Assembly (NCBI RefSeq): GCF_012184425.1
Contig: NZ_VTOW01000006.1
Coordinates: 1-64,000 of the forward strand
Origin: Candidatus Manganitrophus noduliformans
GTDB lineage: Bacteria; Nitrospirota; Nitrospiria; SBBL01; Manganitrophaceae
DNA length: 64,000 nt
Direction: 5' to 3'
Part shown: positions 17,674 through 26,290 of the stretch, piece after piece
How positions within the stretch are numbered: the stretch's first letter is position 1
Layout of the letters: each line of letters starts with the position of its first letter
Notes under the pieces: model-generated
Told to the model about the DNA's origin: nothing
Database searches by the model: none
What the model saw: the letters and a program-made list of their open reading frames with translations, nothing else
Made by a program: the position numbers and the translations under genes

Positions 17674-18104
17674 CCGATCGGCCCCCTTGCCCGAAGGGTG
17701 GTGATCGTGATGCCGTCCACTCGCCACCCTTCCTCTTCCCGGATCATTTGATATTCCGCCGTGACTTTTTTATGATTGAACCCGGTGATCTCGACCCGGG
17801 CGGTCGCGTGGGTCGGATCGGGGGCGAAGCGGATCTCACCGAGCGACACACTGAGCGACTTGGTGATTTCCGGATACTCGGCGCGGACCATCTGCGCGTA
17901 CTGGTCGAGTGAGAGCCGGTCTTTGGTCTTTTTGGACACGAGGCGGTAGGCTTCCTCATAATTGTTGAACGTGAACGCGTCGAGCTGCTGCCGGATGACC
18001 GACGCGATCTCTTGCGCTTCGGGAGAGGGATCCGGGGCTTGAATGGGGCGCGTCGAGGGGCGCAAGGTAAACAGGGTGAACCAGAGGATCAGGCTGGGGA
18101 TCAT
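17664..18104 (-). CDS. DUF4864-type secreted protein, paralogue of the next gene
   Basis: 146 residues with an N-terminal hydrophobic segment (MIPSLILWFTLFTL) that is a weak signal peptide or anchor and, unlike the downstream copy, has no lipobox cysteine. Core IASVIRQQLDAFTFNNYEEAYRL...VSKKTKDRL...EEGWRVDGI is the same NTF2-like DUF4864 domain. The duplicates overlap by 10 bp and were evidently copied in tandem, one remaining soluble or membrane-tethered and the other lipidated. Function unknown. Confidence 0.78.
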   Translation of the reverse strand: MIPSLILWFTLFTLRPSTRPIQAPDPSPEAQEIASVIRQQLDAFTFNNYEEAYRLVSKKTKDRLSLDQYAQMVRAEYPEITKSLSVSLGEIRFAPDPTHATARVEITGFNHKKVTAEYQMIREEEGWRVDGITITTLRARGPIGWG

Positions 18105-18216
18105 GGCGGCCTCCGAGGAAGGGGGTTTCTGCCGGATCGGATTATAACATGAGAAGTGAAGGAGAACCTAGATGTTAAAATCCAAAGGGTCACCGCGCGG
18201 CGTTCGATTTCAATTT

Positions 18217-19188
18217 CTACCAGGCGTAGGCTTCCGGCGCCTCTCCCCGGGGGCCGGGCCAGATTTTATCCAACTGCCGGAGGAGCTGTTCGTCGAGGGT
18301 GATCTCGAGCGCGCGGAGGCTGTCGGTCAGCTGCGCCAGGGTCCGGGGGCCGATGATCGGGGCGGTAACGACCGGATTGGAGAGGACCCAGGCGAGGGCG
18401 ACCGTCGACGGCGATTCGCCGATCTGTTTGCAGAGATCTTCATACTGCGTCAACTGGGCGCGATGTTTTTCGACCTCGGACTGGAACTCCTCCGTGCTCC
18501 GCCGCCCTTCGGTCGGCTTTGCGAGGGCCCCGGCCAGGAGACCGCCGGCGAGGGGACTGTAAGGAATCAGTCCAAGGCCGTAGGCGCGGCAGACGGGGAT
18601 GACTTCCAACTCGATCGTTCTTGTTTGCAGGCTGTAGATGCTCTGCTCGCTGACGAGTCCCATGAAGTGGCGCCGCGCGGCGAGCTGATTTGCGGTGGCG
18701 ATCTGCCAGGCGGGGAAGTTGCTGCTTCCGACGTAGATCACCTTTCCCTGCTGCACCAAGATCTCCATCGCCTGCCAGATCTCTTCCCAAGGGGTTTCCG
18801 GGTCGATGTGATGCATCTGGTAGAGATCGATGTGGTCGGTCTGCAGCCGCCGCAGGCTCTCCTCGCAGGCCCGCCGGATGTGATAGGCGGAGAGCCGCCG
18901 CTCGTTCTCCAACTCCCCCATCCGGCCGTAGACCTTCGTCGCCAGGACGATCTGGTCGCGGCGGCCGCCGCCTTGCGCGAGCCAGCGGCCGATGATCTGC
19001 TCCGTCCACCCTTCGCCGCGCTTCCAACCGTAGACGTTGGCGGTATCAAAAAAATTGATCCCGAGCTCCAACGCCTTGTCCATGATGGCGAAGCTTTCCT
19101 GCTCACTCGTCTCCGGTCCAAAGTTCATCGTGCCGAGGCAAAGACGGCTGACCTTGAGCCCGGTTCGTCCCAATCCAACATAGTCCAT
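18217..19188 (-). CDS. Aldo/keto reductase
   Basis: 323 residues from ATG 19188, with AAGGAG eight bases upstream; the open frame extends further but without a start signal. NAD(P)H-dependent reductase of the AKR superfamily, (beta/alpha)8 barrel. The catalytic tetrad is intact: D and Y in DTANVYGW, K in ATKVYG and H in YQMHHIDPETP. Nicotinamide-phosphate pocket motifs SPLAGGLLAG and GPRTLAQL are present. Transcribed away from kaiC across a 332-bp gap. Substrate unknown. Confidence 0.92.
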   Translation of the reverse strand: MDYVGLGRTGLKVSRLCLGTMNFGPETSEQESFAIMDKALELGINFFDTANVYGWKRGEGWTEQIIGRWLAQGGGRRDQIVLATKVYGRMGELENERRLSAYHIRRACEESLRRLQTDHIDLYQMHHIDPETPWEEIWQAMEILVQQGKVIYVGSSNFPAWQIATANQLAARRHFMGLVSEQSIYSLQTRTIELEVIPVCRAYGLGLIPYSPLAGGLLAGALAKPTEGRRSTEEFQSEVEKHRAQLTQYEDLCKQIGESPSTVALAWVLSNPVVTAPIIGPRTLAQLTDSLRALEITLDEQLLRQLDKIWPGPRGEAPEAYAW

Positions 19189-19520
19189 TCGCGCATCTCC
19201 TTGTGTATTCGTTGCAGAGGCTGGGTCGCTCCGTTTTCGATGACTTGTCCCTTGCAAATTAACCGATTTCCCCTCAGAGTGCAAGCGCTGTTATAAGTTG
19301 AAAAAAGTTTTTACAAGGTATTGAAACCGATAAATCGCCTTGTATATAATTTTTATATTGATCCTGAACGTTGATACGAAGCATATCTGAAAAGAGAATT
19401 CCTCCTGCTCATGAAAACATGCCGGAACACTGGGAACGATGGATCGTTCATTGATCGTATCGCGGGTTTTTTATTGCCTTTGCGCGATGTTTCCGCGCCT
19501 ACAGTCAGGATAAGCGTCGG
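19189..19520. other. Divergent intergenic region, aldo/keto reductase and kaiC
   Basis: 332 bp with no gene. Contains the kaiC promoter (19321-19350), a leader of about 160 nt, and an imperfect hairpin at 19437-19463 (CGATGGATC/GATCGTATCG) followed by GGGTTTTTTATTG, which could be an attenuator in the kaiC leader. The reductase promoter is not clear. Confidence 0.6.
19321..19350 (+). promoter_or_regulatory. Sigma-70-type promoter of the kaiC operon
   Basis: TTGAAA (19321-19326), 18-bp spacer, TATAAT (19345-19350). Predicted transcription start near 19357 gives a leader of about 160 nt before the kaiC start at 19521. Confidence 0.7.
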
Positions 19521-21302
19521 ATGGGTTCCGAATCAGCCATTGGGAAAGGAGGAGAATCGTCCGTATTGAAGGTAAAAGCGAGCCCATCGCAAAATCTATT
19601 TAAGAAGTCTCCCACGGGAATAAAAGGCCTGGATGAAATTACCGCCGGTGGATTCCCCAAGGGCCGTCTCACCTTGATTTGCGGCGGTCCGGGATGCGGT
19701 AAATCGCTGATGGCGACGCAGTTTTTGGTCAAGGGAGCGGTCCATTACGATGAACCGGGCGTCTACGTCTCTTTCGAGGAGCGTCCCGAGGAAATAATTC
19801 AGAATGTCGCTTCGATCGGATTTGATCTGGCCGGCCTGATCGCGAAAAAGAAAATCGTCCTCGACTATGTTCACGTCGAACGGAGCGAGATCGAAGAGAT
19901 CGGGGAGTATGACCTCGGCGGGCTCTTTGTCCGGTTAGAAGAGGCGATCCAAGCGGCCGGGGCCAAGCGGGTGGTCATCGACACCATGGAAACCCTTTTT
20001 GCCGGACTGAGCAACGCCGCGGTCCTTCGATCGGAAATCCGGCGCCTCTTCCGGTGGTTAAAGGACAAAGGGGTGACCGCCGTTGTGACTGCGGAGCAGA
20101 ACGGGGCCGCATTTACGCGGCAGGGACTGGAAGAGTATGTTTCCGATTGCGTGATCCTCCTCGATCATCGGGTCAAAGACGAGCTCTCCACGCGAAGGCT
20201 GCGGGTGGTGAAGTACCGCGGCTCGGAGCACGGGACGAATGAATACCCCTTCCTCATCGAAGAGAAGGGGATCTCGGTCCTTCCGATTACCTCCTCCCTC
20301 TTAGACCATCCTGCTCCGATGGATCGGATTTCAACCGGTATTGCCGGATTGGATGAGATGCTGGACGGCGAGGGCTACTTCCGGGGAAGCACCGTCCTGA
20401 TCTCGGGGACGGCCGGCACCGGAAAGACGAGTATGGCGGCCCATTTCGCCAGCGCCGTCTGCCGCCGGGGAGAGCGGTGTATTTACTTCACCTTTGAGGA
20501 ATCGGTCGCTCAGATTCTCCGCAATATGCGATCGATCGGGTTAAATCTCGGCGTCTGGGTAAAAAAAGGAGATCTGAAGTTCAATGCGGTCCGACCGACC
20601 CTCTCCGGCTTGGAGCGGCACCTCGTCAGCGTCCATAAAATGATTCAGGAGTTCGCGCCGATCGCCGTCGTCATCGACCCGATCACCAACCTGACCACGG
20701 TCGGGCAGACGATGGAAGTCCAACTGATGTTGACCCGGCTGATCGGCTTTTTAAAGGCGAAGGGGATCACGACCCTCTTCACCAGTTTGATCGGCGGGGG
20801 GCATGTTGTCGCGCAATCGGAGGTCGGCATCTCTTCCTTGATCGATACCTGGATTTTGCTTCGCGATATGGAGAGCGGGGGGGAGCGGAACCGGGTGGTC
20901 GAGGTCTTGAAGTCGCGCGGGATGGCCCACTCGAATCAGATCCGGGAGTTCTATTTCAGCAATCGGGGGATCAAACTTCTCGACGTCTATCTTGGACCGA
21001 CAGGGGTGCTGACCGGCTCGGCCCGGATCGCGCAGGAGTCGCGGGAGCGGTCGGCCCTTCTGGCGCAGCGCCAGGAAGTCGAGCGGAAGCGGCGCGATGC
21101 TCTTCGGAAACGGAGAGGGCTTGAAACGCAGATCTCGGCCCTTCAGGCCGAACTGGACGCGGAGGAGCAGGAGTTGCGCCGGCTGTCGGAAGAGGAGCAT
21201 CAGCGGTTCCAGCAAGTTCTGGCGGATCGGGCGGCTCTCGCCCGGAGCCGCAAGGCCGATCCTTCCTCGAACGGGATCAAGGCGGAAAAATCGAGAAGCT
21301 GA
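19521..21302 (+). CDS. kaiC: KaiC-family double-RecA ATPase
   Basis: 593 residues. Two tandem KaiC domains: CI (about 30-260) with Walker A GGPGCGKS (55-62) and catalytic Glu pair FEERPEE (E86, E87); CII (about 266-500) with Walker A GTAGTGKT (296-303) and FEES (E326, E327). By alignment to cyanobacterial KaiC, the Ser431/Thr432 phosphosite pair corresponds to S438-S439 in GISSLIDTW and Thr426 to S433, so phosphorylatable hydroxyls are kept as serines. A long C-terminal coiled coil (about 500-575, LLAQRQEVERKRRD...) replaces the cyanobacterial A-loop tail. No kaiA is present. Leads an operon with two kaiB genes and a histidine kinase; such KaiA-less systems are thought to serve signalling or stress rather than a full clock. 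Confidence 0.95.
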   Translation: MGSESAIGKGGESSVLKVKASPSQNLFKKSPTGIKGLDEITAGGFPKGRLTLICGGPGCGKSLMATQFLVKGAVHYDEPGVYVSFEERPEEIIQNVASIGFDLAGLIAKKKIVLDYVHVERSEIEEIGEYDLGGLFVRLEEAIQAAGAKRVVIDTMETLFAGLSNAAVLRSEIRRLFRWLKDKGVTAVVTAEQNGAAFTRQGLEEYVSDCVILLDHRVKDELSTRRLRVVKYRGSEHGTNEYPFLIEEKGISVLPITSSLLDHPAPMDRISTGIAGLDEMLDGEGYFRGSTVLISGTAGTGKTSMAAHFASAVCRRGERCIYFTFEESVAQILRNMRSIGLNLGVWVKKGDLKFNAVRPTLSGLERHLVSVHKMIQEFAPIAVVIDPITNLTTVGQTMEVQLMLTRLIGFLKAKGITTLFTSLIGGGHVVAQSEVGISSLIDTWILLRDMESGGERNRVVEVLKSRGMAHSNQIREFYFSNRGIKLLDVYLGPTGVLTGSARIAQESRERSALLAQRQEVERKRRDALRKRRGLETQISALQAELDAEEQELRRLSEEEHQRFQQVLADRAALARSRKADPSSNGIKAEKSRS

Positions 21303-21308
21303 GACGCG

Positions 21309-21644
21309 ATGGCACGGAGAAAAACAGGGGATAAAAAAAACAAATCGATGGAGCCCCTCTGGGAATTGCGTCTTTATGTCGCCGGTCTGACCGCCAAGTC
21401 GATGACCGCCTTGGCCAATTTAAAAAAGATCTGTGAAGCCCATTTGGATGGAAAGTATCGGATCGAAGTCATCGATTTATTGAAGCAACCGCAACTCGCG
21501 CGAGGAGACCAGATCTTAGCGACGCCGACGCTGGTTCGAAAGCTCCCCCCGCCTGTTAAAAAAATCATCGGCGATTTGTCGAACGCGGAGCGGGTTCTCG
21601 TCGGGCTCGACCTCCGCCCTATTCATGAGAGAACGTTAGAGTGA
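21309..21644 (+). CDS. kaiB: KaiB-family protein, copy 1
   Basis: 111 residues; ATG six bp after the kaiC stop. Thioredoxin-like fold of Kai[28 protein letters not shown], then [31 protein letters not shown] with the cis-proline region, and [17 protein letters not shown]. About 18 basic residues precede the domain. In cyanobacteria KaiB switches fold to bind the KaiC CI ring; whether this copy does so cannot be told. The stop overlaps the GTG of the next kaiB (GTGA). Confidence 0.95.
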   Translation: MARRKTGDKKNKSMEPLWELRLYVAGLTAKSMTALANLKKICEAHLDGKYRIEVIDLLKQPQLARGDQILATPTLVRKLPPPVKKIIGDLSNAERVLVGLDLRPIHERTLE

Positions 21645-21970
21645 AGAGAGTCAGTAAAAAAACGAATGCCGCTGCTTCTATGATGGAAAATCTTTCCGTT
21701 GAAAAATATCAACTCCGGCTCTTCGTGACGGGGGCCACGCCTCAGTCGACGCGGGCCATCATGAACATCAGGGAGATATGCGAAACACATCTGAAAGGGA
21801 GATACAATCTGGAAATCTACGATCTCTACCAGCAGCCCTCTTTGGCGAAAAAGGAAGGGATCATCGCGGTCCCGACACTGATCAAACGGTCCCCCCTTCC
21901 GCCCAGGAGACTCGTCGGCGATCTCTCCAGCCAAGGGCGGGTTCTCTTGGGGCTGGGAATAACGGCTTAG
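21641..21970 (+). CDS. kaiB: KaiB-family protein, copy 2
   Basis: 109 residues from a GTG overlapping the previous stop. Same fold as the first copy ([65 protein letters not shown]) but clearly diverged, with roughly half of the residues identical by eye. Paired kaiB genes next to kaiC suggest division of labour, for example one partner for KaiC and one for the downstream kinase; that is inference. The kinase gene follows by 14 bp. Confidence 0.94.
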   Translation: MKRVSKKTNAAASMMENLSVEKYQLRLFVTGATPQSTRAIMNIREICETHLKGRYNLEIYDLYQQPSLAKKEGIIAVPTLIKRSPLPPRRLVGDLSSQGRVLLGLGITA

Positions 21971-21984
21971 CGCAGATCGGCGGC

Positions 21985-23643
21985 ATGCGGCGGGAGGCGA
22001 CCAAGAAAGAGCTGGCTGAACAGGTGGCGGAGCTTCGCGCGCGGCTTGAAGAGGCGGAAGAGACCCTCCGCGCGATCCGCAAAGGAGAGGTCGATGCCCT
22101 GATTGTCGAGGGGGCGGAGGGGCCCCAAATCTTTACCTTGAAGGGAGCCGACCATACCTACCGGGTTCTGATCGAAGCGATGGATGAGGCGGCTTCGGTT
22201 CTGGCGGACGACGGCACCCTCCTCTACGCAAATCGATGTTTTGCGAAGATGCTGAAGACCCCGCTGGAGAAACTGATCGGCCATTCGATTCTGCCGTTTA
22301 TCGGGCCGAAGGACCAGGCGACCTTCGAAGCGCTCATCCGGGAGGGGAGGAAAGGAACCCGAAAGGGGGAGATCGCGTTAAAAACCGGGGGGGGGAATCT
22401 GCTGCCGGCGTACGTCACGGTGAACACCATCGAGCTCGATCAGGTTTGCCGGATCGGTCTGGTCATCACCGATCTCACCGAGCAGAAACGGAACGAGGAG
22501 ATCGTTGCCGCCGAGAAGCTGGCCCGGTCGATCCTGGAGCAGGCGGCGGAGGCGATTGTCGTCTGCGACGAAGGGGGCCGGATCATCCGCGCCAGCCGGA
22601 TGGCCCATCGCCTTTGCGATAAAAATCCGATCTTCCAGCCGTTCGATGCGGTTTTTCCCCTCTATTTGTCTCCGAAAGGATCGGCGGTGATTTCCGAAGC
22701 GCCCGGCGGCGATCAGGGCCGCCCCTTCTCGATCGCATCGGTTCTGAAGGGGGAGGCCATCCAGGGGGTCGAGGCGCGCTTTGAAAAAGAAGACGGAGAG
22801 CGGTTCGATCTGCTGGTGAGTGCCGGCGTCCTCTTCGGAGCCGGAAGCCGGCGGATCGGCTGCGTCGTGACGCTGACGAACATCAGCGAGCGCAAGCGGG
22901 CGGAGGAGGAGCTGAAGCGCAAGACGCTCGAAGCACAGGAAGCGAGCCGGTTGAAATCGTATTTCGTCTCCAATGTCTCTCATGAGTTGAGAACCCCGCT
23001 GAACAGCATTATCGGTTATACCTATCTTCTGCTCGGGGGAACGTATGGTTCCCTCGATGAGGCGCAGCGCACGTCGCTCGAAGCGGTCTCCCGGAACGCG
23101 AAGGAGCTCTTAATTTTGGTTAATGACATCTTGAATCTTTCGCGGATCGAATCGGGAAAGCTCTCTCTGGAGGTCGATTCCGTTCGCCTTCGCCCCCTGG
23201 TCGAGGAGGCTCTCACCGCGGTGAAGCCGCTTCTCACGGGGAAATCGCTCGCGCTGCAAGTGAAATTCGCCCCCGGCATCGGCCCTTTGCAGACCGACGG
23301 GTTCAAGGTCAAGCAAATTCTGATCAACCTTCTCTCCAACGCGGTTAAGTTTACACAGAATGGAAAGATTACCCTCCGGGTTGAAAACCGGCCCGAAAAA
23401 AAGGGGATCGAAATGGTCATCGAGGATACGGGAATTGGGATTCCGCCGGAGCAGCTCTCGAAGATCTTCGACCCCTTCTACCAAGCCGACGGCGATATGA
23501 CCCGGGAGTATGGCGGGGTCGGCCTCGGCTTGACCATCGTCAAAGAGCTGGTCGCTCATCTTCAGGGGGATATCCAGGTCGAGAGTCAATACGGCGATGG
23601 ATCGACCTTCACCGTTTTTCTCCCGTATCGGATTGAAGTTTAA
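21985..23643 (+). CDS. PAS-PAS hybrid-free sensor histidine kinase of the Kai operon
   Basis: 552 residues from ATG 21985. N-terminal coiled coil (EEAEETLRAIRKGEVDALIV), two PAS-like sensor modules (about 50-175 and 180-300), HisKA dimerisation helix with phospho-acceptor H333 in VSHELRTPLNS, and a complete HATPase_c domain (N box LINLLSNAVKFTQ, G1 DTGIGIPPE, G2 GGVGLGLTIVKEL). No transmembrane segment, so a cytoplasmic kinase. No response regulator is encoded beside it. Being last in a kaiC-kaiB-kaiB operon it plays the position of SasA or CikA-like output kinases, but it lacks the KaiB-like N-terminal domain of SasA. A terminator follows at 23655. Confidence 0.93.
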   Translation: MRREATKKELAEQVAELRARLEEAEETLRAIRKGEVDALIVEGAEGPQIFTLKGADHTYRVLIEAMDEAASVLADDGTLLYANRCFAKMLKTPLEKLIGHSILPFIGPKDQATFEALIREGRKGTRKGEIALKTGGGNLLPAYVTVNTIELDQVCRIGLVITDLTEQKRNEEIVAAEKLARSILEQAAEAIVVCDEGGRIIRASRMAHRLCDKNPIFQPFDAVFPLYLSPKGSAVISEAPGGDQGRPFSIASVLKGEAIQGVEARFEKEDGERFDLLVSAGVLFGAGSRRIGCVVTLTNISERKRAEEELKRKTLEAQEASRLKSYFVSNVSHELRTPLNSIIGYTYLLLGGTYGSLDEAQRTSLEAVSRNAKELLILVNDILNLSRIESGKLSLEVDSVRLRPLVEEALTAVKPLLTGKSLALQVKFAPGIGPLQTDGFKVKQILINLLSNAVKFTQNGKITLRVENRPEKKGIEMVIEDTGIGIPPEQLSKIFDPFYQADGDMTREYGGVGLGLTIVKELVAHLQGDIQVESQYGDGSTFTVFLPYRIEV

Positions 23644-23654
23644 TATTTAGGAGC

Positions 23655-23690
23655 GAGGCCGGTGCAAGATGCACCGGCCTCTATTTATTG
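23655..23690 (+). terminator. Intrinsic terminator of the Kai operon
   Basis: GAGGCCGGTGC-AAGAT-GCACCGGCCTC, a perfect 11-bp stem (23655-23681) followed by TATTTATTGTTTT, 11 bp after the kinase stop. May also work in reverse for the convergent gene at 23704. Confidence 0.85.
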
Positions 23691-23703
23691 TTTTGCAGCG
23701 TTT

Positions 23704-24111
23704 CTATTTTGAGTTGTTGTCGGGTTGTTTCGACCCGTTGCCGTTTTTCCCCGCCTCGGCCCCCCCCTTGTCGCTGCTGGCCGGCGGGCAGGGAACGTGT
23801 CCGGCGTCGATCTCTTCATTGGAATTTTTGGTGAGCGGGCTGTCATTCCCCACCGCTTGATCTCGTCGGCCGAGATTCGCTGTCCCGTCCAACCCCGCCG
23901 CCTGGTCCCGGCTCGACGGCAATTCCCCGCTTAACCCGGGTGGACACTCGGCCGCCGTTTCCTGCCGGTCCCCGCTTTTCGGTTTTTCTTCGGCTGCCGC
24001 CGGGGAGTTTTTCTTTTCGGAGGGTTTTTCACCCCATCCTAGATCGGCCTGAATAAAAAAGATCCCCGTCACAAATACAAAAAACAAAATCCCGCGCATT
24101 TTCTTCATCAC
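23704..24111 (-). CDS. Small secreted hypothetical protein
   Basis: 135 residues. A cleavable signal peptide (KKMRGILFFVFVTGIFFIQADLGWG) is followed by a low-complexity, charged, Pro/Ser/Asp/Asn-rich mature part with only two cysteines and no recognisable domain. Probably periplasmic and intrinsically disordered. I do not recognise the family; reality as a gene rests on the signal peptide and strand context. Confidence 0.55.
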   Translation of the reverse strand: MMKKMRGILFFVFVTGIFFIQADLGWGEKPSEKKNSPAAAEEKPKSGDRQETAAECPPGLSGELPSSRDQAAGLDGTANLGRRDQAVGNDSPLTKNSNEEIDAGHVPCPPASSDKGGAEAGKNGNGSKQPDNNSK

Positions 24112-24265
24112 GACCTTGCTCCTCTGAGGTTGAAACCTCCCCCCGTCGCAAATACCCTATACATCCATGGTAATGTTTGAGGCGAAGGCGGGTCAAGAGA
24201 AGCCCCAAAGCGGTGCCGGAATGGAATGTAGGGATGTTAATAAATATGCTTGGAGTCCAAGAAAC

Positions 24266-24295
24266 GACAACGCCCACCGATGAGTGGGCGTTGTC
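24266..24295 (-). terminator. Perfect hairpin downstream of the 24344-24784 gene
   Basis: GACAACGCCCAC-CGATGA-GTGGGCGTTGTC, 12-bp perfect stem. On the minus strand it is followed by GTTTCTTGG, a weak T-tract, 49 bp after the gene's stop codon. Confidence 0.65.
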
Positions 24296-24343
24296 TGCAT
24301 CCTGAGCTGATTTGTTTTGAATTGGGAATATGGATCTAAGCGG

Positions 24344-24784
24344 CTATCTCCCTCGCCGCGGGCTCGGCGGCAGGGCTTCGTAGCGTTGCTTTAAGTCGGG
24401 ATGCTCCGATAAGAATCGGTTTACGGCTTCTTTGTCCGCAAAGACCTCCGGGCTTCGCTTCTGGTACTCTGCGATCGTGAGATCATGTTTGGCGAGCACC
24501 TTCGCCACCTCCGCATTGATCTCCTCTTCCATTTTTTGCAATTCTTCCATCGAGGGGCCCCCTCCCTCCGGATCGCCGAATCGCGGCGCTCCCCGCCGGC
24601 GGAAATAATCCCGCATCGATTCCCCCAGATCGATCCGCGCCTTCACATACTTTTCGACTTCCGCCGGATCGGTCGCGGTCCCCGGCGCGGTGTCGGCGGC
24701 CGATTCGGACATCATTCCCATCCACCCGATGGCGCCGATCATGAGGATGAAAACCCATCTGAGATTCGCTCGAAAGTGGTTCAT
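24344..24784 (-). CDS. Periplasmic hypothetical protein
   Basis: 146 residues. N-terminal signal peptide or anchor (LRWVFILMIGAIGWMGMMSESAADTA), then a mostly helical domain with AEVEKYVKARIDLGESMRDYFRRRG and EEINAEVAKVLAKHDLTIAEYQKRS. The last segment (VLAKHDLTIAEYQ) is reminiscent of DUF4168-type repeats, but I cannot assign it firmly. Ends in a basic Pro-Ser-Arg tail. Flanked by hairpins and divergent from the FadL-type porin. Confidence 0.65.
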   Translation of the reverse strand: MNHFRANLRWVFILMIGAIGWMGMMSESAADTAPGTATDPAEVEKYVKARIDLGESMRDYFRRRGAPRFGDPEGGGPSMEELQKMEEEINAEVAKVLAKHDLTIAEYQKRSPEVFADKEAVNRFLSEHPDLKQRYEALPPSPRRGR

Positions 24785-25022
24785 TGTATCCCCCTGTCTA
24801 AGTAATGATTCATTTTAAATGACGATCCCTGATGAAAAGCTGATCGATAGTCTGCCATGGACGGGGGGAAGGTGTCAACGGTGTTCCTCCGTCTTGACAT
24901 TTTTCCCCGAGAAGCTGACATTATTCTAAAATAGAGTAAACTTAAAAGGAATATTTTGATGTCGGAGGGAGATCATGCTCTCCCTTGTCTTTCACCTTGT
25001 TTTTGATTGAGGGGAGGTCGGA

Positions 25023-26282
25023 ATGCGGACGGTTTGGAAGGCGTTGGCCGTTTGTTTTGCGGTTTTAGTCTTCGGGTTTGTTTCTCCGGCGATGGCCGGC
25101 GTATACACCTATTCTGATGTGATGATCGGCGGACGGAGCGCCCAGATGGGCGGGGCCTACACCGGCGTCGCGGAAGACGGGTCCGCGGCCTACTTCAACC
25201 CGGCGGGGCTGGGCCAGATCACGACCCCCAGCATGTCGATCTCCGCCAACGGCCTCGATATCCAGACGTACACCCTTGAAAAGCGCCTCTTCGAGCAGGA
25301 TCTCACCTTCCGATCGAACGCATTTTATCCTTCCGCCTGGTCGGTCGTCCAGTCGTTGGGGGAGTATCGGCTTGCTTTTTCCGCAATCGTCCCGAGCAAC
25401 CTTGATGTGATCTCAACGACGAACTTCAGAAATGTGGAACTGTTGCCGGGCCAGTTCTTCGATGTCGGATTGATCGACTCCAGAATCAAAGACCGTGTTT
25501 ATCTCATCGGCCCGTCGCTGGCGTACCGGATCACGCCGACCTTGATGGTCGGTGCAACCCTCTATTATTGGTATGGTGAAGCCCTTCGAGAGACGACCCT
25601 CTTTTTCGGCGGAGCGAGCGGGCAGAGCCAGGTAGGGCAGTTCAGCCGGACAAGCACGACGACGCACGGTCTGCTGGGGCAGATCGGTTTCTTGGCCAAG
25701 CCTTCGGAGCGCTACGCCGTCGGCCTGCTCCTGCGGGCGCCGGTTCCTTTGGACCAGACGATCAAGACGGACAATCAGGAATATTCGTTTGATGCGACAT
25801 CCGGTATTTTTACGAACAGTTTTTCACAAAGCGAAACAAGCCAGTCGGCCCGGCGCCCGCCCGGCGCCACCCTCGGTCTGGCGCTTCATCCGTCCTTGGG
25901 CCGGACATTCTCCTTTGATCTCTCCTACTACGGTTCCGCCGGTTATTCTGTTTCATCGAGGGAGATCGACATCCGCCCGGTTTGGAATGCGGCGTTCGGG
26001 TTTGAAGAAGTGATCCGGCCGAAATTCCCGATCCGGTTCGGCCTCTATACGAATCGAAGCGCCGCGCCCCGTCTGAATGATCGTCCAACGGTGCAGGATG
26101 ACCGGGTCGATTCGTACGGGGCGACCCTCGGCGCCGGCTACATCGATGAACTTTCTACGTTCGATGTGGGGATGCGCTACGCGCTGGGGAAGGGAAAGAC
26201 CAAAGATGCAACCACCGGAGAGCACTTTGACGTGAAATCCCAGGTGCTGACCTTTTTTGTCTCCGGCAGCGTTCTTTTCTGA
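25023..26282 (+). CDS. FadL/TodX (OmpP1) family outer-membrane channel
   Basis: 419 residues with a clear signal peptide ending PAMA. The mature N-terminus GGRSAQMGGAYTGVAEDGSAAYFNPAGLGQI is the diagnostic hatch region of FadL-type 14-stranded barrels, with NPA conserved, and the C-terminus ends in F (VSGSVLF), the outer-membrane insertion signature. These proteins pass hydrophobic molecules such as long-chain fatty acids, aromatics or alkanes through the outer membrane by lateral opening. A TTGACA at 24894 could be a -35 but no convincing -10 follows. No fatty-acid or hydrocarbon catabolic gene is adjacent, so the substrate is open. Confidence 0.9.
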   Translation: MRTVWKALAVCFAVLVFGFVSPAMAGVYTYSDVMIGGRSAQMGGAYTGVAEDGSAAYFNPAGLGQITTPSMSISANGLDIQTYTLEKRLFEQDLTFRSNAFYPSAWSVVQSLGEYRLAFSAIVPSNLDVISTTNFRNVELLPGQFFDVGLIDSRIKDRVYLIGPSLAYRITPTLMVGATLYYWYGEALRETTLFFGGASGQSQVGQFSRTSTTTHGLLGQIGFLAKPSERYAVGLLLRAPVPLDQTIKTDNQEYSFDATSGIFTNSFSQSETSQSARRPPGATLGLALHPSLGRTFSFDLSYYGSAGYSVSSREIDIRPVWNAAFGFEEVIRPKFPIRFGLYTNRSAAPRLNDRPTVQDDRVDSYGATLGAGYIDELSTFDVGMRYALGKGKTKDATTGEHFDVKSQVLTFFVSGSVLF

Positions 26283-26290
26283 GGGGTCGG

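Noticed and set aside
24894-24932. TTGACA hexamer upstream of the FadL-type gene as a promoter
   Set aside because: At 16-18 bp spacing the -10 region reads GACATT or similar; not good enough to call.
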